This document shows positions 35,664-42,186 of a DNA stretch of 64,000 bases, in pieces. Position 1 is the first letter of the stretch. Each line of letters opens with the position of its first letter. A program made the position numbers and the translations under genes. This DNA is from Thermovirga sp. (GTDB lineage Bacteria > Synergistota > Synergistia > Synergistales > Thermovirgaceae): positions 186,001-250,000 of the forward strand of contig NZ_JACDOB010000001.1 in assembly GCF_017656375.1 (NCBI RefSeq). Direction: 5' to 3'. The notes beneath the pieces are model-generated. The model made no database searches, had not been told where the DNA came from, and saw only the letters and a program-made list of their open reading frames with translations.

Positions 35664-36851
35664 TTAAGATAATTGTGCCAACGCATTACTTATATCTTGC
35701 CATATTACTTCTAATGGCTCTATTCCCACCGAAAGCCTGATCAATGTGTTTGATATTCCCTTGGACAACCTTACATTTTCTGGAACAGACCTATGGGAAG
35801 TCTTAGCAGGAATTGACAAGATAGTTGAAACTGAAGCCAAACTCGGAACAATTTCTATCACTTCCAAACTTTCAACAAATAACCGCAAATCAGATTCCTT
35901 TCCTAAAATTTCGAAACTTAGCATCCCCCCAAAACCATTATTAAGTATTTTCCGAGCTATACCATAGGTACTCTGCTTTTCCAGCCCAGGATAGTAAACT
36001 TTCGCCACTTTCGGGTGACCATCCAAAAGTCTAGCTAGCGCCATAGCATTCTCCGAATGAATCTTCATTCTTGCATCAAGAGTGCGACATCCCCTCAAAG
36101 TTAACCACGCATCGAAGGGGCTCATGCACCCACCCACTATTGTTCTTACCTTCAATAATTTTTCTATAAAGGAACTACTGCCTGCAACCATTCCTCCTGT
36201 AACATCACTATGGCCATTAATGTATTTCGTAAGGCTATTTATAACCACATCTGCACCAAGGCAAGCAGGCTTACATAACGCAGGGGAGGCAAAGGTATTA
36301 TCTACAAATAGGAGAATATCATTTTTTTTTGCTAAATCTGATAAGTATGGTATATCCGCAACTTCCATTAAAGGATTTGCTATGGTCTCACAATATATAA
36401 TCCTAGTATTAGGTTTTATGGCTTTTTTTACCATCTCAATATTAAAAATATTCACAAAATCAACTTCTACATTCCAAAAACGCAAAATCTCGCTGAAAAA
36501 TCCATAGCTCCCGCCGTAAATTACATCACTTACAACCACATGATCCCCAGGAGAAAGGACAGAAAACAAAGCATGAGATATAGCCGCCATCCCTGAGGAG
36601 AACACTAGGGCCCTTTGTGCTCCTTCCAAGTCGGCTAAAATATCCTCAAGCAGCTTGTTAGTCGGGTTTTCTATCCTTGAATAAATAAATCCGGGGGTTG
36701 TACCATCGAAAACATGGTCCATGTCTTCCAATTTCTCAAATGAAAAAACTGAGGTCGCATAAATTGGCGGAACTTCCGGTCTTGAAACTCCACAGCGTTC
36801 ATGGGGTTTACTCCCACAAAGCTGGCCAAGATTTTTTTTAAACTCCCTCAC
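35664..36851 (-). CDS. Cys/Met metabolism PLP enzyme (gamma-synthase / gamma-lyase family)
   Basis: A 395-residue fold-type I PLP enzyme. The Schiff-base lysine lies in NSLTKYINGHSDVTGG, and YSRIENPTN and FSSGMAAI are family motifs. It could be cystathionine gamma-synthase, cystathionine gamma-lyase, methionine gamma-lyase or an O-acylhomoserine sulfhydrylase; sequence alone does not separate them. In this setting (dehydrogenases downstream) a lyase producing a 2-keto acid fits well. I chose a GTG at 36851 with GGGGGG 6 nt upstream instead of the frame start at 36899. A TGGTATACT extended -10 lies just upstream. Confidence 0.88.
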   Translation of the reverse strand: MREFKKNLGQLCGSKPHERCGVSRPEVPPIYATSVFSFEKLEDMDHVFDGTTPGFIYSRIENPTNKLLEDILADLEGAQRALVFSSGMAAISHALFSVLSPGDHVVVSDVIYGGSYGFFSEILRFWNVEVDFVNIFNIEMVKKAIKPNTRIIYCETIANPLMEVADIPYLSDLAKKNDILLFVDNTFASPALCKPACLGADVVINSLTKYINGHSDVTGGMVAGSSSFIEKLLKVRTIVGGCMSPFDAWLTLRGCRTLDARMKIHSENAMALARLLDGHPKVAKVYYPGLEKQSTYGIARKILNNGFGGMLSFEILGKESDLRLFVESLEVIEIVPSLASVSTILSIPAKTSHRSVPENVRLSKGISNTLIRLSVGIEPLEVIWQDISNALAQLS

Positions 36852-36964
36852 CTTTATCCCCCCCTTTGCAATCAAAAAATACATAACAAAGTATACCATT
36901 TAAAACGACGCACGATAGCTTGCATTTCAAAAACAAAAAACGGTAAAAGTAAAATTTAAAGTTT

Positions 36965-37447
36965 TCAGAAGTGAAAATAAGATACAAGCCAAGGATAATA
37001 CTGTTCTAAAGCTGTTGGAACAAGACAATACACCATGTAACTTCCCATAGCTATAGAGGATTGAATCATCACCGTTATATCTTTTCTAGGCTCCTTGTGG
37101 GCCAAATACCCCAGAGCGCTTAAACACGCCAAAAAAGCCGCTATATGAACCCCCCATCCTTGAGTTAGCCCTCTCTCATTAATGACCCTCAAAGCACGCA
37201 AAACACAGTAGGCACCCCAACCTGCCTGGATGTAGGTTTCACCAAGGAAAAACACTATTTTCAACGGATACCATATAACCTTTTGTGCTTTCTCTGGAAA
37301 AACTCCCTCCATCTCTTTACTTTCATCACCGTTAATCTGTTTGGTAAAGACACGAGTCATAAACAATACTGGCATTCGCACAAGATAAGTGTACAGAACC
37401 CCAAAGGATATAGCGGCAGCCATCATTGAAATAAAGAAAAGAACCAT
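36965..37447 (-). CDS. hypothetical membrane protein, about four helices
   Basis: A 160-residue protein with hydrophobic stretches near residues 2-24, 56-76, 99-116 and 128-150, and a charged cytosolic-type loop (about 36-50, QINGDESKEMEGVFPEK). The gene has AGGGGGG before its ATG. It lies 34 nt after the AlaX-like gene, so the two may be co-transcribed. No family recognised. Confidence 0.7.
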   Translation of the reverse strand: MVLFFISMMAAAISFGVLYTYLVRMPVLFMTRVFTKQINGDESKEMEGVFPEKAQKVIWYPLKIVFFLGETYIQAGWGAYCVLRALRVINERGLTQGWGVHIAAFLACLSALGYLAHKEPRKDITVMIQSSIAMGSYMVYCLVPTALEQYYPWLVSYFHF

Positions 37448-37481
37448 TAGCTTCCCCCCTGTGAAAAATCTCCTGCCAAAG

Positions 37482-38663
37482 CTATCTTTTCAGACAATAT
37501 TCTTTCAAAGAGTCTTTCCATGTCTCAAAAGATAAGCACTTAGTAATCCCCTGCACCCAACTTTCCGCTCCACCACCTTTGGTTTCTAAAACCGGATTGG
37601 ACTTCAAAAAATCTTTTACATTTATCTTACAGAAATCTCCTCTAGCCATTATAAACCGTGCAACGTTTTTAGATGGATTTTTGAAAATACACAAAACCAC
37701 AGAATTAGGGTGTTCTAGCACTGTTTTCTTTACGTTAGGCACACATACATCAATCAACACTTCCTCCATAAAAACATAATGAAAGTCAATATCACCAAAA
37801 GTTTCTTTCTCCCACGGGATATTAATGTATTTTCTCGCTTTATCTATTACATTCAATAAATCTTTTTTGTCATCCTGCAACGAAAGATAAACTGCCTCTA
37901 GCTTGTCGAGAGGGCATCCTATTCTTCTAATCAGTTTTCTGGCAGTTCTCGCATAATTTTGAAGATACCTTTCACTATGCACTGTAAAAGAAACGCTCCA
38001 GTTGGGAGGCGAGCCGTTAAAACCTGTGACTAGAATCTTGCCTATCTCCGAGGTGCGCTTAACGTGAGAGCCTGAACAAGCGATAAGATCAAACCCTGGG
38101 ATAACCACAACTCTGACTGTAGCGTCTTTTATTCTTGAAAGATTGATTTTTAGGTCATCCATTTTTTCTGCTTTTTCTTTGGGAACGCTCTCAATATATA
38201 CAGGCAAATCTCTTCTTATTATCTCGTTTGCCTTCTCTTCTGCCTCAAAAAGGTTTTCCCAATCTAACTCACCGTTATAGGACAAATAAATAGTGCTTTC
38301 TTCCTCTGCTATGTTCACCTTATTTACACTCAATCCGTCAAATCCTGTCTCCAGGATCTTGGATAAGACATGTTCTCCAGTGTGCATTCGAGATAAAATC
38401 TTATGCCTTTCCTGGTCCACTTGAATTTTGACCCTCATACCAATGCTGGGAGTCCCCTTGATTAAACGTACATCAAGAAATGTTTTTCCTTCTATCGCTA
38501 GACAATCTCTAACTTCGCATATCAAACCTTCACCTTCCAGCATTCCACTATCACCCGGCTGGCCTCCTCCAGATGGGCGAAACGGTGAATAACTCAAGGA
38601 AAGAAGACACCTTTTCCCTTTTAGATCCCTTATTTCTACAATCTCCGCCATATTATTATTCAT
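37482..38663 (-). CDS. AlaX-type alanyl-tRNA editing protein with C-terminal DHHA1-like domain
   Basis: A 393-residue protein related to the editing part of AlaRS. The GG-rich FRPSGGGQPGDSG motif of the N-terminal barrel, the metal site HTGEH, and the second half ACSGSHVKRTSEIG (Cys and His) are all present, indicating hydrolysis of Ser- or Gly-mischarged tRNA-Ala. The C-terminal third (GGGAESWVQGI) resembles DHHA1, making it the long AlaX-L form. There is no aminoacylation domain. The ATG at 38663 has AAAGGGG 7 nt upstream. Confidence 0.85.
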   Translation of the reverse strand: MNNNMAEIVEIRDLKGKRCLLSLSYSPFRPSGGGQPGDSGMLEGEGLICEVRDCLAIEGKTFLDVRLIKGTPSIGMRVKIQVDQERHKILSRMHTGEHVLSKILETGFDGLSVNKVNIAEEESTIYLSYNGELDWENLFEAEEKANEIIRRDLPVYIESVPKEKAEKMDDLKINLSRIKDATVRVVVIPGFDLIACSGSHVKRTSEIGKILVTGFNGSPPNWSVSFTVHSERYLQNYARTARKLIRRIGCPLDKLEAVYLSLQDDKKDLLNVIDKARKYINIPWEKETFGDIDFHYVFMEEVLIDVCVPNVKKTVLEHPNSVVLCIFKNPSKNVARFIMARGDFCKINVKDFLKSNPVLETKGGGAESWVQGITKCLSFETWKDSLKEYCLKR

Positions 38664-38777
38664 ATCTAAAACCCCTTTACAAAACATAAGCTCTTACCGC
38701 TACTATTTTAGTTTAGCTCTTTTCTAACCTAACATAAATGGTAAACTTTACAAAAAAACTTTAGGAGGTGTGATATT

Positions 38778-39053
38778 TTGCCACAAAAGGCTGCTCATGT
38801 TCATATTTCAGGACGAGTTCAGGGGATAGGATTTCGGTGGCAAACCAGACTTCGCGCCAAGGAGTTAAAAATTGAAGGATGGATTCGAAATAACCCAGAC
38901 GGAACCGTAGAGGCGTTCATTCAAGGAAATGAGGAGGCCATCATACACATGATCCAATGGTTTAAAGATGGCCCCCCAGGAGCAAAGGTCGAAGCTCTTG
39001 ATCTGTCATGGCAAAAGCCGAATCCAAAAATCAAGGGCTTCAATATCTTCTAA
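38778..39053 (+). CDS. acyP: acylphosphatase
   Basis: A 91-residue enzyme hydrolysing carboxyl-phosphate bonds. The signature VQGIGFRWQTRLRA contains the phosphate-binding Arg, and GWIRNNPDGTVEAFIQG the catalytic Asn. TTG start at 38778 with AGGAGG 9 nt upstream. It is alone on the plus strand, convergent with argG, 11 nt apart. Confidence 0.92.
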   Translation: MPQKAAHVHISGRVQGIGFRWQTRLRAKELKIEGWIRNNPDGTVEAFIQGNEEAIIHMIQWFKDGPPGAKVEALDLSWQKPNPKIKGFNIF

Positions 39054-39064
39054 GCTAAAACTAT

Positions 39065-40306
39065 TTAATTACTGCCACCTCCTACAACCTTGAGGAAAGC
39101 TGCCTTATCCGATTTTTCCTTATGGACACTTTTCCATGTTACAGCCGGCAGCCCCCATATGGTTATAAACCCTTTAGCTGCCTCATGATCAAATGCGTCC
39201 TTTTCGGAGTAAGAAGCTAAATCTTCTTGATAAAGGGATTCTTTAGCCTTAGTTCCAACCACTACCGCATTTCCCTTATATAGGCGCACGCGGGCCATAC
39301 CGTTCACGTATTTCTGGATGCTATCAAAGAAAGCATCAAGTGCCTCCCTTAAAGGCGAAAACCAATAGCCAACATACGCCAATTCAGCATATTTTAGTGA
39401 CAAATCCATCTTGGACATTATCACTTCTTTGGGCAGTGTCATAGACTCAACAGCCTGGTGTGCTTGCAGCAAAACTACTGTAGCTGGACATTCATAAACC
39501 TCCCTGCTCTTAAAGCCTACCAGCCTGTCCTCAATCATGTCGATGCGACCTACGCCATGTTTCCCAGCTATCTCGTTCAATTTCAAAATTAAGCTTACAC
39601 CATCCATCTCTTGTCCGTTGAGCGCAACAGGAACTCCATTTTTAAAACCAATTTCAACATATTCTGGATCATCAGGGGCATCCCAAGGATCAACAGTCAT
39701 GGTAAAAGCATCGCTTGGTGGCTCAACCCATGGATCTTCAAGTGGCCCACATTCGATGGACCTCCCCCATAAATTGGAATCTATAGAATAAGGGCTTTCT
39801 TTAGTTATAGGTATTGGAATATTATTAGCCTTTGCATAATCTATTTCAGCATCCCTGGAGAAATGCCAGTCCCTTACTGGAGCTATTACTTCTAAATCCG
39901 GGTTGAGCGCCTTAGAGCACACCTCTATCCTTACCTGATCCTGACCCTTCCCAGTGCAGCCATGGGCTACTGCTACAGCGCCTTCTATCTCTGCAATCCA
40001 CGCCAGATATTTAGCGATGAGAGGTCGAGAAAGAGCCGAATTCAACGGATACTTACCTTCGTAAAGTGCATTGGCTTTTAAAGCAGGCCACACCATAGTC
40101 TCAACAAATTCTTTCTTTAAATCCATGACATATGCGTTTACCGCTCCAACCTTAAAGGCTTTATCTTTCACCTCTTCTAAATCTATGTTTTGGCCTACAT
40201 CTGCTGTAAAAGTCACCACATCGTACCCTTGATCCTGAAGCCATTTGATAGCAACCGATGTGTCAAGACCTCCACTATACGCAAGAACTACTTTCCCTTT
40301 ATACAT
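39065..40306 (-). CDS. argG: argininosuccinate synthase
   Basis: A 413-residue enzyme condensing citrulline and aspartate with ATP. The N-terminal PP-loop is VVLAYSGGLDTSVA; HGCTGKGQDQVR and YSIDSNLWGRSIE are diagnostic. I chose the ATG at 40306 with GGGAGG 7 nt upstream. No argH is adjacent. Expression is under a T-box riboswitch and an arginine-rich leader frame (40343-40713), so the gene should respond to uncharged tRNA-Arg. Confidence 0.97.
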   Translation of the reverse strand: MYKGKVVLAYSGGLDTSVAIKWLQDQGYDVVTFTADVGQNIDLEEVKDKAFKVGAVNAYVMDLKKEFVETMVWPALKANALYEGKYPLNSALSRPLIAKYLAWIAEIEGAVAVAHGCTGKGQDQVRIEVCSKALNPDLEVIAPVRDWHFSRDAEIDYAKANNIPIPITKESPYSIDSNLWGRSIECGPLEDPWVEPPSDAFTMTVDPWDAPDDPEYVEIGFKNGVPVALNGQEMDGVSLILKLNEIAGKHGVGRIDMIEDRLVGFKSREVYECPATVVLLQAHQAVESMTLPKEVIMSKMDLSLKYAELAYVGYWFSPLREALDAFFDSIQKYVNGMARVRLYKGNAVVVGTKAKESLYQEDLASYSEKDAFDHEAAKGFITIWGLPAVTWKSVHKEKSDKAAFLKVVGGGSN

Positions 40307-40342
40307 TCTTATTCCTCCCTTTGATAATTTATATTTGTCCAT

Positions 40343-40571
40343 AAAAAAAAGAGCCCGTCCCCTCAGGGACGAGCTCTTTTGCCCGCGGTACCACCCTTTT
40401 TGCCTTCTTGAGGCCCCTCACGGTCTCTTAAACCGTTTTGTCCCTACTTGGCCTAAGCCTTTCTTCGGGACCGGCTCCGGGGCTCTCTTCAGTTGGTTTC
40501 GCCAAGGAACGCTCTCAGCTTAAACATCCCCTCTCTGTTGACGAGCACCCAACCTACTCTTCCCCATCATC
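40343..40571 (-). promoter_or_regulatory. T-box riboswitch controlling argG
   Basis: On the minus strand the conserved T-box core GGGTGGTACCGCGG is at 40396-40383, followed by a terminator hairpin (GAGCTCGTCCC.../...GGGACGGGCTC, 40376-40351) and eight T's. Stem I starts near 40571: lower helix GGGG/CCCC (40565-40562 with 40482-40479), the AGTA of a loop-E motif opposite GAA (40490-40488), and an upper helix GGTTGG/CCAACT. AGAGAG and GCTG elements sit in the distal part. Using the usual placement (GAA, one base, codon, purine) the specifier reads AGA (40486-40484), arginine, which agrees with argG. The specifier assignment is inference; the T-box itself is certain. Confidence 0.93.
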
Positions 40572-40648
40572 ACCGCATATTCCGGCATAGATGTACGAGA
40601 GTACAGGCGTCTTATTCGTCTAGCTCGTCTTATTCGGTTCTGCCACAT
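40520..40648 (-). CDS. arginine-rich leader peptide upstream of and overlapping the argG T-box
   Basis: A 42-codon frame starting ATG at 40648 with GAGGAG 8 nt upstream, about 30 nt after the predicted transcription start. Eleven codons are arginine: 5 CGA, 7 AGA, 8 CGA, 10 AGA, 11 CGA, 13 AGA, 14 CGC, 18 CGT, 32 AGG, 36 CGT, 39 AGA. The peptide begins MWQNRIRRARRIRRLYSR. Its TAA stop (40522-40520) is inside stem I of the T-box. The arrangement recalls amino-acid attenuator leaders. A structural direct repeat CGAATAAGACG, twice, underlies part of the arginine run, so chance cannot be fully excluded. Confidence 0.65.
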   Translation of the reverse strand: MWQNRIRRARRIRRLYSRTSMPEYAVMMGKSRLGARQQRGDV

Positions 40649-40684
40649 AACCAGCGCTCCTCTTTGATCTCTAAGATTGCGAAC

Positions 40685-40713
40685 ATTATACTGTGGGGTT
40701 TTACAAAAGTCAA
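40685..40713 (-). promoter_or_regulatory. promoter of the argG leader
   Basis: On the minus strand TTGACT (40713-40708), a 17-nt spacer and consensus TATAAT (40690-40685). It lies just downstream of the surE stop, and the transcript would begin near 40678. This gives argG its own transcript with a leader of about 370 nt. Confidence 0.85.
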
Positions 40714-40747
40714 CAAAACACCCCGAAATTTTTATTCAAAAAAATCT

Positions 40748-41536
40748 TCAAAATTGTATCTTTATTTCCTCTAGCCCTGCTCTTTTTAACTTCTCTATAG
40801 AGGGGTAATGAGTTAAATCCATATGAATAGGAGTCATTGACACAAATCCCTCTTTTACTGCCTCTACATCTGCCCCTTCTTCAAGCTTATCCTCAACTCG
40901 GCCTGAAATCCAATAATACATATTTCCTTTGGGATCTTTGAGTTTGGTAACCTTCTCCTCATACATTCTTATGCCCTTTTTGGTTACTCTGAACCCCTTT
41001 ATTGCCTTAATTGGTAAATTGGGAACGTTAACATTAAGTAGTAAGCTATTGTAAAATCCCAAATTACAAAATTTGTTTAATATAGCTATCACCGCTTTGG
41101 CAGCAGTCTCATATAAGTGGCCCATCTCAGTCGTTTCACAACACAAAGACACAGCAATAGCTGGCTTTCCCAAGAAATGGGCTTCCATAGCTGCCGACAC
41201 CGTACCAGAATATGTAAGATCGTCTCCCAAATTAGGGCCTCTATTTATACCTGAAATAACCGCATCGGCTTCAGGTATAATCTCCTCAATGCCTAACACC
41301 ACACAATCTGAAGGCGTGCCATCACAAGCCCAAACTTTTACTTCACCAGGGTAAACCCCACTTTCAACATTCCAAAGTCTTAAAGGTTTAAATAGCGTAA
41401 TGGCGTGCCCAATGCTGCTTCGCTCCCTATCGGGAGCCACTACCCACACTTTATGCCCTTCTGATGCAAGATTACTCGCTAGAGTTATTAAGCCAGGGGC
41501 AAAAACTCCATCATCGTTTGTCAGTAATAGTTTCAT
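40748..41536 (-). CDS. surE: 5'/3'-nucleotidase SurE
   Basis: A 262-residue metal-dependent nucleotidase. LLLTNDDGVFAPG carries the Asp-Asp metal ligands; VVAPDRERSSIGHAIT and SGINRGPNLGDDLTYSGTVSAA complete the site. The ATG at 41536 has GGAG 8 nt upstream, so nine residues of a longer frame are dropped. It follows the M50 protease gene by 29 nt. Confidence 0.95.
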   Translation of the reverse strand: MKLLLTNDDGVFAPGLITLASNLASEGHKVWVVAPDRERSSIGHAITLFKPLRLWNVESGVYPGEVKVWACDGTPSDCVVLGIEEIIPEADAVISGINRGPNLGDDLTYSGTVSAAMEAHFLGKPAIAVSLCCETTEMGHLYETAAKAVIAILNKFCNLGFYNSLLLNVNVPNLPIKAIKGFRVTKKGIRMYEEKVTKLKDPKGNMYYWISGRVEDKLEEGADVEAVKEGFVSMTPIHMDLTHYPSIEKLKRAGLEEIKIQF

Positions 41537-41565
41537 ATTCTCATCTCCGCACTTCTCTGCCAATT

Positions 41566-42171
41566 TTAAAATATAATTCTCAACATTATGCTAACCAAGG
41601 GGCTCATTATGGCCTGGATTACCCCACTTACCACCAAAACTATGAGGATCAGAAAACTGTATCGCTCTAGCCAAAAATATTTACTTAACCACCTGGGTGG
41701 CAAGACCAAATACAAAAGCTTCGAACCATCAAGAGGGGGTATCGGAATTAAATTAAAAACTCCAAGCCCGAGATTTATTACAGCTAGTAATACAATGAAC
41801 CTACCTAAAGCTGGATATAAAATCAACATCTTGCCGGGAATAACTCTAGCCAACAAGCCACAAAAAGAAGCAGTCAGGAAATTCCCTGCTACCCCAGCTA
41901 TGGAGACCAAAGCTATATCTCTTTTAGGGTTTTTAAAATACCTTGTATCTATAGGCACCGGTTTAGCCCAGCCAAATCTAAAAAACAACAGCATCAGCGC
42001 TCCAATAGGGTCTAAATGTGCTAATGGATTAAGGGTCAACCTCCCCGCCCTCATAGCGGTAGGGTCACCTAACTTAAACGCCACATAACCGTGGCAAAAT
42101 TCATGAAAAGTGATGGCCCATAATACTGCGGGAATACTCAAAATAAGATCTCCTAGTGCTGGAAAATGCAT
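41566..42171 (-). CDS. site-2 protease (M50) family membrane protein
   Basis: A 201-residue integral membrane protein with four to five hydrophobic segments. The zinc motif HEFCH (HExxH) is in the first segment and the second catalytic motif is NLIPIPPLDGSKLL (NPxPxLDG type). GRLTLNPLAHLDPIG is typical of the small YwhC/Rv-type S2P-like group. No substrate can be assigned; no sigma/anti-sigma pair is nearby. Confidence 0.88.
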   Translation of the reverse strand: MHFPALGDLILSIPAVLWAITFHEFCHGYVAFKLGDPTAMRAGRLTLNPLAHLDPIGALMLLFFRFGWAKPVPIDTRYFKNPKRDIALVSIAGVAGNFLTASFCGLLARVIPGKMLILYPALGRFIVLLAVINLGLGVFNLIPIPPLDGSKLLYLVLPPRWLSKYFWLERYSFLILIVLVVSGVIQAIMSPLVSIMLRIIF

Positions 42172-42186
42172 GATAACTTTACACCC

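Noticed and set aside
40245-40774. Two plus-strand frames across the argG leader
   Set aside because: They lie antisense to a complete T-box riboswitch and lack ribosome-binding sites or recognisable domains.
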